Source: Prostheceraeus crozeri (taxonomy: Eukaryota; Platyhelminthes; Polycladida; Euryleptidae). Taken from it: a DNA stretch of 64,000 bases. This document shows positions 1 through 11,019 of the stretch, piece after piece. The stretch is from NCBI GenBank assembly GCA_907163375.1, contig CAJQUW010007748.1, positions 1 through 64,000 of the forward strand. The letters are read 5' to 3'. The translations under genes and the position numbers were made by a program. Under the pieces are notes generated by a model, which worked only from the letters and a program-made list of their open reading frames with translations, was not told the origin of the DNA and did not search any database. Numbering within the stretch: position 1 is the stretch's first letter; each line of letters begins with the position of its first letter.

Positions 1-809
1 AGACAGTTATGCACGTCAATCATAAGCGAGGGAAAAAGTATCGATACTATTCCAGTGGTTTTTTGAGAAAGTTCGATACTATTCTCAATTCCATGGTTGA
101 TTTGGATACTTGGGTATAAGTTGATGACGTTCCAGTGAGAATAAATGTTGCTATTAGGGATTACTAACAATATTCAAAGTTTTCAGTTGTTCGATCAGGG
201 AGATGGAATTTTTAATATTTGTGTGTACAAATTGGATTAGCTGACTTAGTATTCTGGTGACTAGCCAGTCAATTTTTTGCAGGTAGGGGTATCAATGCTC
301 GATGCAATGGGTCTAAGGGGGGTAATGATTTTCTTCATCTTTATCTTTGTGGTCCTTTATTTTAACATAGAAAGAGGCCGGGTGACTTCCTGAGGCTAAT
401 AATTTTTCGAAGTCAGATTTTTGAAAATATGACTACATGTATTGCGAATGATAGCATTCGCTTGATTCTCAATTTTAGTAACGTTGTTGGAGTCTATCTT
501 ACAATAATTAGTTACATCCTTTAGGATATTTTCTGTGCGTTCAGATAGAGTGCGGAGTTTACTACGACAAATCTGTTAGTTTTGTCAGAGGAACAGGCTT
601 CGATAGCATTATCAGACAGAAAGTGTTTAGTATTGCGAATCATTTCAGTATCGTTTTTGAATTGCGCATCCCGTTTTAAGAGTTTGGTCTCTGTTTTTAT
701 GATTTCGAGGGCCCTATCCTTGAAAAATTGCAGCTTATTTTCCTTTTCAGTGCTCATTTTTGGCGGTAGAGAAACTGTGTTTTTAGAAAAAGGAATAATG
801 CATTGTTTT
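1..809 (-). pseudogene. PLE-A copy 1 reverse transcriptase N-part (broken)
   Basis: The minus-strand frame from 757 to 521 encodes MSTEKENKLQFFKDRALEII and onward, the same protein as 1749-1970 on the plus strand. Further homology runs to base 1 with frame breaks. Relative to copy 2, a few bases differ around 540-560 (the codons for SLSER read SALYL here), giving an early stop. This region lies just upstream of RT motif 1 in the family. It is not functional as read, and the rest of the gene is outside the window. Confidence 0.6.
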
Positions 810-896
810 CAGCAGAATTACTGCTTAGTTTTTCATTCCAACGTAAATTATATTTAACTCTATCTAGCTGTTTCTCAACGTTCGTGAGGAAAATTT

Positions 897-1598
897 TTAT
901 TTAGTAAGTTCGGTGGAGATCTGTAAATTAGGTCCTTTAGCCAAACAGGTCAGGACCGTGGACGATAGCGTCAACTCAGTTTCATTGCTGGCATTATTCA
1001 ACAATGCATCAAAAACGAACTCGTGGTCACCCGTGTCAACTGTGGACGGAACTTGTACAGAGCAGAGAAAATTGTCAGATATGTTCAAATGGGAAAGCTG
1101 GACGATTTTCCATTTGGTAATCATCGACTTCTCCAGGATAATTTCTGTTGGTGATGGACTTCCATTTCTTGGCATGTCGCTCGTAGATTATCCGTTGTTC
1201 CTTCATCTGTGTTTTCTCATTTGTTCGAGGAGTTCTTGGACGTCTGCTTCTTTCCACGTTCTTGTGACATGGAGGTAATTGTATCCTCTTTCTTGGTTGA
1301 CTTTCTTCTCCTTTTCGATTAGCTGCTTCTTAAAAGTGAGTAGAAGTTCCATTTGTAGTGAATTTGACTTTCTTTTGATTGCATTAGTCATCGGCAGGTC
1401 TTCAGGTATATTGATGATGTGCCTTACAAAGTAAGGAATGACTTTGTGGTTAATACATTGGTCCACGAATTGCTGGTGACAGCGTGTTCTGATGTAGGTG
1501 AGATGTTGGTTCAGGTACAGTCTTCCTGCTTCACGTGAGGCTGTAGTAGCATCGACGGTAGAGATCCAGTTGATGGTCATGTACAGGAGGTTGTTCAT
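897..1598 (-). pseudogene. PLE-A N-terminal coding region (broken)
   Basis: This is the N-terminal part of a Penelope-like polyprotein. It opens at 1598 with MNNLLYMTINW, just inside the terminal repeat, and continues for 131 codons rich in basic residues and in HxxC-like spacing (RTRCHQQFVDQC, HKVIPYFVRHI). That matches the conserved region that precedes the reverse transcriptase in PLEs. A second open piece (1175-897) continues in another frame, so at least one frameshift lies near 1180-1210. The function, template RNA handling, is inferred from the family. The same ATG and first codons recur at the right end of copy 2 (3803-3835), which shows the start lies at the boundary of the terminal repeat. 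Confidence 0.6.
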
Positions 1599-1697
1599 TA
1601 TGACAGGGAAAATCCAATATTCTCTCCTTCGATTTATTGACCGGTTTTTTTTTTTAATATAAAATGATGTTTTAAAAACAGCCGGCGCTTCGTGCCG
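1566..1697 (-). repeat. PLE-A terminal repeat, left inverted copy
   Basis: This is the reverse complement of 3700-3835. It contains the ends of GGCGCTTCGTGCCG, a run of T's (poly-A on the other strand) and the first codons of the element's reading frame. The two copies form an inverted repeat of about 132-136 bp that brackets plus-strand copy 2. They differ mainly in the length of the A/T run. Confidence 0.85.
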
Positions 1698-3611
1698 AAC
1701 AAATGCATTATTCCTTTTTCTAAAAACACAGTTTCTCTACCGCCAAAAATGAGCACTGAAAAGGAAAATAAGCTGCAATTTTTCAAGGATAGGGCCCTCG
1801 AAATCATAAAAACAGAGACCAAACTCTTAAAACGGGATGCGCAATTCAAAAACGATACTGAAATGATTCGCAATACTAAACACTTTCTGTCTGATAATGC
1901 TATCGAAGCCTGTTCCTCTGACAAAACTAACAGATTTGTCGTAGTAAACTCCGCATCTCTATCTGAACGCACAGAAAATATCCTAAAGGATGTAACTAAT
2001 TATTGTAAGATAGACTCCAACAACGTTACTAAAATTGAGAATCAAGCGAATGCTATCATTCGCAATACATGTAGTCATATTTTTCAAAAATCTGACTTCG
2101 AAAAATTATTAGCCTCAGGAAGTCACCCGGCCTCTTTCTATGTTAAAATAAAGGACCACAAAGATAAAGATGAAGAAAATCATTACCCCCTTAGACCCAT
2201 TGCATCGAGCATTGATACCCCTACCTGCAAAATGACTGGCTAGTCACCAGAATACTAAGTCAGCTAATCCAATTTGTACACACAAATATTAAAAATTCCA
2301 TCTCCTGATCGAACAACTGAAAACTTTGAATATTGTTAGTAATCTAATAGCACATGTTATCTCACTGGACGTCATCAACTTATACCCAAGTATCCAAATC
2401 AACCATGGAATTGAGATAGTATCGAACTTTCTCAAAAACCAACTGGAATAGTATCGATACTTTTTCCCTCGCTTATGATGACGTGCATAACTGTCTAAAA
2501 TTCGTTTGCTACAACTATTATATACAATACAATAACATAAGTCTACCGCCAAATTTAAAGGCTGCCCAATGGGGGCTCGATTCTCACCACCATTCGCGAT
2601 CATATACATGTACTGTATTGAACAAGAAGCCTTTGAAATCCTTGAGAAAAATTACAATATAACTCCCCAGTTTTTACGCGCGGTACATCGATGATATCAT
2701 CCTTGGCCTATAAATTATAATGATAGTGAAACTATAAATAGAATCACCGAAGTATTCAACTCCGTGTCCCAAGACATCAAATTCACTGTAGAAGTGCCCA
2801 ATAGTAAATCCCTGAATTACCTCGATGTCAGCATAGAGATCAATAATAATGAAATCGAATATGACTGGTATGTTAAATAACATGCACTCAGGCATATCCC
2901 TAAACAAGCAAAGCTGGGTACCACACCACATAAAAACTAATTACATAAGAAATAGTAAAACTAGCGTCACCAACAGATGCTCGGATCAAAAGAAAGCAGA
3001 TGAAGCTTTGTCAAAACTGAACGACAGGTTTAAGCAGAACGGTTTTTTCCAACCGTGATCTTTCCAAAACGAATAATAAAAATAAAAAACACGCTGATAA
3101 CAGCTACATCCCCTGCAAACTGAACTTTGTTAGTGATGCGTGTAATCGCAAATTAAATAAACTCATAAAACAATGCGACTTACCGATAAAACTCGTAAAC
3201 AAACCAGGCCCTACTTTAAAAACTGCAGTTAATAGTAGAAAAAGGAATAATAAACATATGCAATGCCATATTTGCTCATTGCTACCCGATAACCGGTCTT
3301 GTTCTGACCGGTATGTAGTTTATAAAATGACCTGTAAGATTTGCAACGATTTCTACATTGGCCAGACTAACCGACCTTTCTGGAAACGCTACAATGAACA
3401 CAAGAGAGACCTAATAAATAAGAACAATAAGAATGCCCTATACGAACATAATGAAAAAGTTCATAACTGTGATGACGTCACCATTTCAAACTACGCAGTT
3501 GATATCATCGACACTAGCCAGAACGCCGTAGATTGCAGATTGACCGAAGCTCGCCTGATTAAGTCTCTACGCCCAAGCATCAACCGAAAACACGAGCTCC
3601 CAAATTTCTGA
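1692..3611 (+). pseudogene. PLE-A reverse transcriptase with GIY-YIG endonuclease (broken)
   Basis: The product is a Penelope polyprotein that copies the element's RNA at a nick made by its own endonuclease. Visible parts in order: an open N-part 1692-2243 ending near YPLRPIASSIDTP (RT motif 1-2 region); SLDVINLYPSIQINHGIE near 2352-2410; KGCPMGARFSPPFA near 2560-2595; and the catalytic YARYIDDIILG at about 2675-2705 (YIDD at 2684-2695). Then come KSLNYLDVSIEIN near 2810 and HSGISLNKQSWVPHH (2882-2930), and an open 117-codon frame at 3258-3611 with the GIY-YIG nuclease: YVVYKMTCKIC, FYIGQTNRPFWKRYNEH, the E of TEARLIKSL and RPSINRKHEL. Several frameshifts and stops between 2243 and 3258 make it a pseudogene. 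The endonuclease part itself is intact. Confidence 0.85.
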
Positions 3612-3835
3612 ACACTTTTATAAGAACTCAGCTTTATTGCGGCATATTTAACCTGGGGCATCGAAACTATATTTTATCTAAGCCCTTCAGAAGTGTCTGC
3701 GGCACGAAGCGCCGGCTGTTTTTAAAACATCATTTTATATTAAAAAAAAAAAAAAACCGGTCAATAAATCGAAGGAGAGAATATTGGATTTTCCCTGTCA
3801 TAATGAACAACCTCCTGTACATGACCATCAACTGG
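1698..3835 (+). mobile_element. Penelope-like element PLE-A, copy 2 (5'-truncated, with 3' terminal repeat)
   Basis: Copy 2 begins abruptly at about 1698, inside the element, at the point equivalent to 804 in copy 1. It runs through the reverse transcriptase, the GIY-YIG endonuclease and the 3' UTR into a terminal repeat (3700-3835). That repeat carries the start of a second unit, including its ATG, before it stops at 3835. This 'body plus partial next unit' form is the pseudo-LTR arrangement known for PLEs. With the oppositely oriented repeat at 1566-1697, the copy looks like an inverted-repeat-bounded insertion. Confidence 0.85.
3700..3835 (+). repeat. PLE-A terminal repeat, right copy
   Basis: Mirror image of 1566-1697. 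It has the GC-rich ggcacgaagcgccggc block, then an A-run of 15, then the ATG and first codons (MNNLLYMTINW) of the next element unit. It ends at 3835, where the sequence departs from copy 1. Confidence 0.85.
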
Positions 3836-4376
3836 TTCTGCATTTTCTTGTCTGATAGAAATCTATAGAAACACACATGATGGATATTGCTATCACTTAT
3901 TATTGCACTTAGAAAACTCTATGGAGACACAACACTGACCCTTGGTGGTGGTCGAATATGGACCAACAATGAGCCTGTGACTTTTACTTTCGACGCGTAG
4001 TCTCAAAGGTATATGTCGACGCCTGGCGGCAACCTCTACTCTCAATGTACCAAGTAGCGAATGATTCCATCTTCATGAGGCCCGTCATCATTGACTCTAT
4101 TTTCAAGTGCTTTGCGCAGACGAAACTACTTGACAAATAAGTAGTATTCTGCTTAACTCAGGAGAAGACTAGAGTTAAGATTAAGACGAAGTCAAAAATT
4201 CGAAGAACTGTGAAGCTTGAGAAACATCAAAACGTGGTATACTTAGTAAAACGTAATATTCCTTAAGCGGCATTTTGATGGAATTTTAAATTGATTATGA
4301 TTTATGTTGCAAGCCTTGCTGCTGATTGTTGAATAAAATATTTGATTGAATTACTTTATTTTGTTAGTTTTTAAAA
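3836..4376. other. Unannotated spacer
   Basis: There is no open frame of note, no recognisable domain and no clear repeat. It separates the end of PLE-A copy 2 from the 3' end of PLE-B. Confidence 0.5.
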
Positions 4377-4408
4377 CAATATGTCTGAGTTATGACTCCA
4401 TTCTCAAG
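4377..4408 (-). ncRNA. Degenerate hammerhead-ribozyme-like core at PLE-B 3' end
   Basis: On the minus strand, downstream of the PLE-B endonuclease stop, the sequence reads TTGAGAA, then a perfect short hairpin GAGT-CATA-ACTC, then AGACATATTG. This resembles the family form CUGANGA, stem II, GAAAC with point changes in both conserved boxes. Hammerhead motifs in the terminal repeats of Penelope-like elements are published. Here the core is mutated, so activity is unlikely. The call rests on position and the stem only. Confidence 0.3.
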
Positions 4409-4499
4409 TTATAAAAGGATAGAAAAGACTAAGCTATCTAAATACAAAAAGGATACAAAATTTGAAATACTATGTACACAGGAAGCAGAAAATCAGAGT

Positions 4500-5048
4500 A
4501 CGAAAATCTGATAGCTCATCTTTATTGTTGACAGATGGCTTCAAAATCTTGATTTACATAGCCTCACGGAATCTAAGGTCTATTATATCTCCATCATGGT
4601 CTATAATTGACACTGATATTTGTTTGTCATTGGTTTGGCATATCTTGAGATGTTTAAACATTGATGAGTCTTTTGATTTGAGATGTTCAGTGATTCTGGT
4701 ATGCAGTATTCTTATTGTACTTCCGACGTAGCGTTCTTTCCATTTGTTACATTTTATTTCGTATACCACCATTTCTTTGAGACATATTAATTTTTCAGGA
4801 TTCAGGCATGATTTCCAACTGCATGTTTGTTGTTTTTGCTGTTGTTTGTTCAGTGCATTTCTGAGAGTGACAGATTCGTGAGTTATTCTAACAGGAAGCT
4901 TGAACTCCTGAAATATTGCATTGATTTTGTTGTTGATGTTATCCGAGATGTAAAGGTTCTTGTAGGATGAATATTCTACGGATTCATTGCGTTCTTGTCT
5001 GATATTATTTCTTGTCACATATTTGAGATCTTTCTTTCGGATAGTCAT
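4500..5048 (-). pseudogene. PLE-B C-terminal GIY-YIG endonuclease (3' fragment)
   Basis: This is the C-terminal part of a second, distinct Penelope-like polyprotein. The 164-codon frame contains the linker FQEFKLPVRITHES, a CSWKSCLNP cysteine segment, then the GIY-YIG nuclease: MVVYEIKCNKWKERYVGSTI, RILHTRITEHLKSK and the catalytic E in LRFREAM. The frame meets a TAA where a tyrosine is expected. Translation beyond it continues as IKILKPSVNNKDEL, the usual KPxxN end of the domain, so one nonsense change truncates the protein by about 15 residues. The reverse transcriptase upstream is missing, and nothing like it follows on the minus strand beyond about 5100. Protein sequence differs clearly from PLE-A. 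Confidence 0.75.
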
Positions 5049-6696
5049 TCGGAATGAATATCCGGAATCAGCAGCAAGGCTTACAACATAATCATAAAGT
5101 GGTATCCTTCATATAAGAAATACGAAAGCAAAAAAGCTACGATTTGCTGCCATAGTGTAATAATTGAGGTACTATGCGAGTTCGCCAAAACTTCAAGCTC
5201 AGATCCGGTCCGACACGGCGAAGCCCCAACTGATTACACCGCTGGTACTGCATTTGATGTAGGACCGGGATCGTTGGCGGAACTATGTTGGAATTCACAG
5301 TATTCCTCAAGTAAATTTGGTAAGGAAATCATGAGGTAGCACATGGATATCGCATGAATCTACGTATGAAAAAACAGCATAATGTCACTTTAGCATACAT
5401 AGGATAGAACGTCATGTCGTTTATTCGCACATCTTCAATATTTTCTTTCACATTTTGCATGCACAAAATTACCCTTGGCATAACGGACATAAAGTGCTTG
5501 GTCTAACGATCTTTCGGTGCAGAGGTCGAGGCCCCGAAAGTGTCATTGGCAGTCGTCAGGAAAGGCATCCGGACTAAAAGATCACAACGCTCCAGATTAG
5601 AGTCTGACTGTGTCAAAGCTTTACAAGCCCCCGTAAGGGGGAGTAAACCATCATGACGCTAAACCATCATCATCATCATCTTGAGTGTATACTATAGCGG
5701 GATTATACTTCAGGCCTAATTGTCGTATTCTAAACGTTAAGAAAAGCAACGCTGAATTAGATCACTCGAGACATGGAATGTAGCGGTAGGCAAATTTATC
5801 GACTGATGACAGTTTTTGCCAAGAGCATAAATCAGAGAGCCAAGTGAGAGCATGTATTCATAGTTTGCTTTGTTGAGATTCATTTCAATCGCCAAGAAGA
5901 AAATGCATGTATACTTATCTGTATTGCTGCACCTGTTTGAGCAATTACCCTCTTATGGAAATTGTCTTCACTTATAGTAATTTTTGGATTTGATCAGCAA
6001 TTTACTAAATTAAGGAAATGCGTTAAATAGGCGTAAGTTGTCGTAGCATTGCATTGCATTATAAAGCAACTTAAGTAATTTTAGACTGCAATTTCAGAGT
6101 GTCTAACGAGAGCAGCCAAAATTTACTATAATGACTGTAATGTTTCGGTGTTTGTTCACAAAGGTGGGTAAATAGGCCTTCCCTTCTTGTTGAGTCAGCT
6201 GTCTTATCTAACAAAGCAACTGGTGCAATATGCAAGTTTCTTCAGAAAAGAAATTCTTTGCGCTGTGCGTCAGTATCGGTGGATGTCTCCTATAACTCCC
6301 TTCCCCAGCTTAACGGCAGCTTAACGGCAATCAATTCACAAGGAAAGGTTTATTCCTGATGAATGTGGATTCATTCAAAGCTAAATAGTGTGCTACTATC
6401 ATTAACGTAAACATATTCATTCACAAGACCGAAACGCTGGCAATACTTTAAATTGGAGTATAAAAGTATGACTAAAATATTTTTAAAATCAACCATGATG
6501 CTCAGTTTAAAACATATTTAGAAATACATGTACAATTTTGAAAACTTTCAGCAAAGTCAGCGATTACATTCCACCTAGCTCCCTTCAAATCACCAGGAGT
6601 GGAGAATTTAGCTCCAAATGCAGACACACTGACATTTTACTGATAAATTCGGTGTTGAATCATGGTTGAAATGCGCCGAGCTGCTTATGATGCAAA
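5049..6696. other. Spacer with one SINE copy
   Basis: Apart from the SINE listed at 5494-5681, I see no gene, splice-compatible exon or repeat with clear ends in this stretch. Confidence 0.4.
5494..5681 (+). repeat. tRNA-derived SINE, copy 1 (5' degraded)
   Basis: Aligns along its length with 41702-41888. Shared blocks include gtgtcattgg, aggcatccggacta, cacaacgctcc and the c-rich cccgtaagggg. A B-box-like segment (gaggtcgaggcc) sits near 5522. The copy ends in an ATC microsatellite (5664-5680), a common LINE-recruited SINE tail. Its tRNA-like 5' head is more decayed than that of the second copy. Confidence 0.65.
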
Positions 6697-9600
6697 CAGT
6701 GGTGTGATTACGGATTTTCAGATTTTTCGCGCCGGAAGAATTTTTTCGCGCCATGATTAGTTGTTTTAAGAAATCGTTAGACGCTTTGTAGTATCTTTGT
6801 TATAGTGAAGAGGGGCAAGTCAATGATACCGTAAATAGTCATGTACCGTAAAATTTCATGTACCGTAAATAGTCAAATAGTTCAATAGGCCCAAAATATG
6901 ATGAATACACGTAGTCACGGATATCTGACTGTCTTATCTTTGTATTGAGAACAGTGAAAAACTATTCTAACATTATCATAAACTATCACGATCACATTCA
7001 AAATTATAACCTTAATCCAAATGCTTTTCAAAACAGCTATCTTATACTCATTATGATATTGCTCTATTGAAATGCTTAATTTCAATGCAATTATGATAGA
7101 TACTATGAATTATAACGCTTTATTTCTAAAATATCGACAACCATGCTTATGATTATTACAGTTATGCTAATTTGAATATAAGTATAGACCTTCCTATTTT
7201 TCAAAACCCTTTTAGTATTCACCCATCACATCAATTTTTTTAAAAATACATGTATTTATAAAAAATCTATTTTTTGCACAAGACAATACAACATCTTATA
7301 CCCTGATGCATAAGAACCACTACATCAACAAATTCATTACCTTCAATAAAATGAAGAAATAAAAATGTCTAACTGTATACTCGTCTATCTCAAGCAACTT
7401 CAAATGATCTAATAAAAAACAATCAAGATATTATTTCATAACAATGACAACTTTTGGAAAAAAATGACAGAACAATGATAACTTCAAGAATATAAAACGT
7501 ACCGGTATCTAACAATTGTACATCAAGGTAAACTTTCTTGCACCAGAAACAATAAATATCATTTACCGTTCAAATTAGATTAATAACAAACAGGATCACT
7601 CAAATACTAATGCGCATTTGAATTCTACGTGAAATTGTACGATTGTACGCATTAACAAAGATATCAGTAAATGATTTTTTAAGGTTCGACTATTTTACAA
7701 AACTTTCTGGACTTAGTGACTCGCATAAATATCCTAGTACGAAGATACATGGAGTTTAATCGGATGAAAAGCGGAAATGTTTATTATTAAAACTCGTGGG
7801 TAAGTCTTTGACTGTAGCTAGTTCTACCGCCTTCCGTTTTATAACAGTTTGTGTTATCTTTTCGCTTTGCCTTTGTCTCTTTTCGATTATCTTTTCCTTT
7901 TCTCGACGAAGTTCCTCGATTTCCTTATTGTTTTTGTCCTTCAATTTAAGTGTTTCTTGGAACATTCGCTCAGCATCTTCTTGCACTTGGACTTTCTTTT
8001 TTATCTCTTCTTCTTTTTTCTCTATCTCTGATGAAAGATTAGCCATCCTCTTACTGGCTTTCTTTTCCGCTTCCACCTCCACGAAGAGTTGTTTCTCTAG
8101 CTGAAGTCGTTTCTGGTTTTCAGAGGCATCCATTTCCTCCTGTAGTCTTCGTCGATAAGTCGCACAGGCACTATTACAGAGCTCTATCAAATTGCACGAT
8201 ATCGGCATGTTGCTTACAGTCCAACCTTTCGCCTGAAAACACGACTTCGTCACTACTAATGATTTGACCGTGTTTGCCGCAAGAGAATTTCTTTTTTTCG
8301 TGACGGTGTTGTTGAGGATGCTGAATACCCGTTCAACTTCAGCATTGCCGTGAGGAAGGACAAGAACAGCTTTTACAAGACGCATCAACAGTGGCCGTTT
8401 CACACTTTTATCAACATTTTCCCAGTACTCCACCAGATCTGTTATCGAAGTCGATGTTTCAGCTTGGTGCAGCCTCGCCTCAACGATAAGCGAATCTATT
8501 TCATTTTCAGATATCACTCCGGGTAGATGCCGCGCCAGCTTTGATATCCAACGTTCGAAACGTGAATCCTTTTGGAGTGGTGGATTGATAATTTGACATG
8601 ATCGAAGAATTTTATTTTTCAGTGGCAAATATTGTATCAATTTTTCAGTACCAACCTTGAAAAAAGCTTTGACTGAATCCAAACATATCACCATCTCATA
8701 TGGAGTCATATCTGCAAATGCGCGTCTCGCTCGTTCACCCATAGCAATTTGAAAGGGATGCAACCAAATTGAATTATTATCAACATCCACTTTCCACACT
8801 TTTGAAGGAATTTTATCTGACTGAATAAATCGAACAAGCCAACGTTTTAACAGATATGTTGTTTCAGAAAACAGAAGATGGACATGACAGCCGCTACGTT
8901 GGAACAATAACTCAAAATCATGCAGAGGCTGTAAAACTTCAGCAAGAAACAACAAGAAAAAATACACTTTTGGGTCGCTTTAATTCTGCTTAATAGACGC
9001 AAAATTTGCACCGTGTTCTTTCGTTTCAGAGAAATACTGAAGTAGAGGCTCATAAAGTCGTAATACCCGTTCAACAACTGGCAAAATTTGCAACCAGCGT
9101 GTTTCGACTGGTCGAAGAAAAAAGAGTTTTTTCATATCATGAAATTCTGATGCAATTTGATGAAGCCGGTCTCGTTCATTGGGAGAAAATTTAAAGTGAC
9201 AATAAATGTTTCTCACTAATGCTTCCACATTTGCAGTAAGTTCTGCAGCATCCCAAGCGTGTCGAGCAGCATTGTGGACTTGATGAAGAGTACAACCGCC
9301 GAAATCTATTGTGTTCGTAAACTCTTTCTGCAACCGTACGAGGAGACGACTTTTTGCCCCTCTCATAGCATTGCAATTATCTGTCATTATGGCAATACAT
9401 CGATTTTTCTCGAGTCCACATTCGGTTATCGATTCTAAAACAGCCATTGACATAGCTTCAGCCGATGTGGCGGTGATGGATGGTAAGTCTGTGCAGACAC
9501 AGTGAACGTCAAGACCTTTATTGGACAAATATCGCACAATTATACCAAGGAACTTATTGTTCTTGTTGGCTTCATCAATCTGGATGGAATACCGTTCACT

Positions 9601-9823
9601 TTCTTTGATTTCAGATAAGACTGCACTATATTTGATTTCAGATAAGCGTCCCAATCATGACCGCTTCACGACCCATAGTTTAAGAACCACTGATATAATC
9701 CATGAGGTTCTTTAAAAATTATATATTTTCAAAATTTAGTTAGTGAATTTTCGCGCCACATGCCTCAAATTTTTCGCGCCAGACTGAAAAAAATCGCGAT
9801 TTCGCGCCGTAATCGCACCACTG
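6697..9823 (-). mobile_element. hAT DNA transposon (hAT-A), ends and target duplication intact
   Basis: The element is bounded by terminal inverted repeats beginning CAGTGGTGTGATTACGG (left) and ending CCGTAATCGCACCACTG (right). A perfect 8-bp target duplication, gatgcaaa, lies at 6689-6696 and 9824-9831, the length expected for hAT. Both subterminal regions carry repeated TTTCGCGCC motifs: two on the left (about 6725-6752), three on the right (about 9746-9808). They probably act as transposase binding sites. Inside is one transposase-derived frame on the minus strand. The first 1 kb (6697-7755) is AT-rich 3' non-coding sequence. Confidence 0.92.
7756..9654 (-). pseudogene. hAT transposase with C-terminal coiled coil, one in-frame stop
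   Basis: This is a DDE-type hAT transposase. One frame runs from 9654 to 7756, interrupted only by a TAA at 8980-8982 (after FASIKQN). Translation resumes in the same frame, so a single nonsense change splits about 630 codons. Visible are the first catalytic Asp in YSIQIDEANKNN, the second in IAIMTDNCNAMRG, the family CxxH in GGCTLHQVHN, a WERWISKL-like helical insert (FERWISKLARHLPG) and the hATC end with the catalytic Glu in HGNAEVERVFSI. After hATC come about 110 charged residues predicted as coiled coil (NQKRLQLEKQLF to IEELRREKEKI), unusual for hAT. The frame starts after an in-frame TGA at the edge of the RNase H fold. The N-terminal BED finger is absent, and only about 170 bp separate this point from the right end, so an internal deletion removed it. 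Confidence 0.88.
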
Positions 9824-9831
9824 GATGCAAA

Positions 9832-11019
9832 TAAGCAGAGAAGCAACAATTAATCGATATGAGAGCAGCAGACAACAATATTTTCCGAAATCATTACAGG
9901 GCAGCAAAACCCACTTGGATAGTGTATGCATCATTCATCATACTTGAGGTGACGTTCATGCTGTTTATCTGAACTGAATAAGCAAGGGAAACAAGTAATG
10001 TAACATCAATTGGTGACCACCGACTTTTTCAACAACATAGGCATACAGCTGGCGCGAATGTACGAAGTAGTTACAATTCAGTGATTTTGCTAAATTTCAT
10101 GCTCATTTATTTCCTCATCATTGAAAGAAACTATTTCTTCGAATTGATCTGGTTAATAGACTCAACTCATCTGTCGCTAGAAGTCTTAATATTTGAATGA
10201 TATTGGTGCTACCTAATTCAAGCTCTTACACATCGAGATATCTTCTAATTCAGTCCACTGGCAAAGTGTAAAAATCAAATGACAGGGAGAAATACCAAAA
10301 CTTTTTGAAAGCCAATTTTAGAAGAGAATAAATTATTTCGTAATGAACTTTGCTACGTAAGTTAATCATTATGCTCCATACTAATTGTATAACCAAAAAT
10401 TATTGATGGATTATTTAACGTTTCGTCAGGAGACTAAATTGAAAAAAAACGATAGTCATGCTACTTCTACCTTCCATATTGTAAAAGTAATTGAATCCAA
10501 GCCTCGTTTACTGATTAAACTTCCTCAGTAGAATAAGGTGGAAAGCATAGGAGGACTAAGGTGGAAAGCCTTCTTTTGAATTTGCTGCTTTTATGACAAG
10601 TGTGCATTATCAGTCATTCTTTCATTGGCTCGAATCTATCTACCTCAGTATAAAAGAACAGTGATTGATGTTGAGTTGATGGCGTATAAAATGCACAGTA
10701 TTTTCATAATCTTTCTCATTGATAAGTAACAGCTACACAACATGCACATGCATGAAACATGTATGCACATCTGCATCTTCATATATCACATGAACATTGT
10801 CTCTGCAAAAATGAATCTTTATAATGACAAGCGATTTCCTGATCCGCATTCTTGTCTACAACATGTATATGTGAACACTTGTACATAAACATGCAACAAG
10901 AACGTTCATTGAAAAGTGGAGCCTCAATGATGGGAATCGTGAGGCTGTCACATTATACACAATATATGGAATTTAAATCAATCGAACATAATAAAATTAC
11001 TAAGTCGTTACCAAATTAT
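9832..11019. other. Unannotated intergenic or intronic spacer
   Basis: AT-rich sequence with short unsupported open frames only. No domain, splice-compatible exon or paired repeat ends were recognised. Confidence 0.4.

Larger units (their letters stand above)
1..1697 (-). mobile_element. Penelope-like element PLE-A, copy 1 (partial, runs off left edge)
   Basis: Read on the minus strand, this starts with the terminal repeat at 1566-1697, then an N-terminal coding region (1598 to about 900), then the segment starting MSTEKENKLQFF (757 downward) that is nearly identical to the plus-strand copy at 1748 onward. The match between the two copies continues on opposite strands from about 1-800 to about 1710-2500. 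Copy 1 is longer at its 5' end, because it keeps the N-terminal coding region that copy 2 lacks. The reverse transcriptase core and endonuclease would lie left of the window. Head-to-head and tandem copies sharing partial terminal repeats are typical of Penelope-like elements. Confidence 0.85.

Noticed and set aside
3640-3710. Hammerhead core in the PLE-A terminal repeat
   Set aside because: A GAAAC and a hairpin can be found, but no CUGANGA box stands in the right order on either strand.
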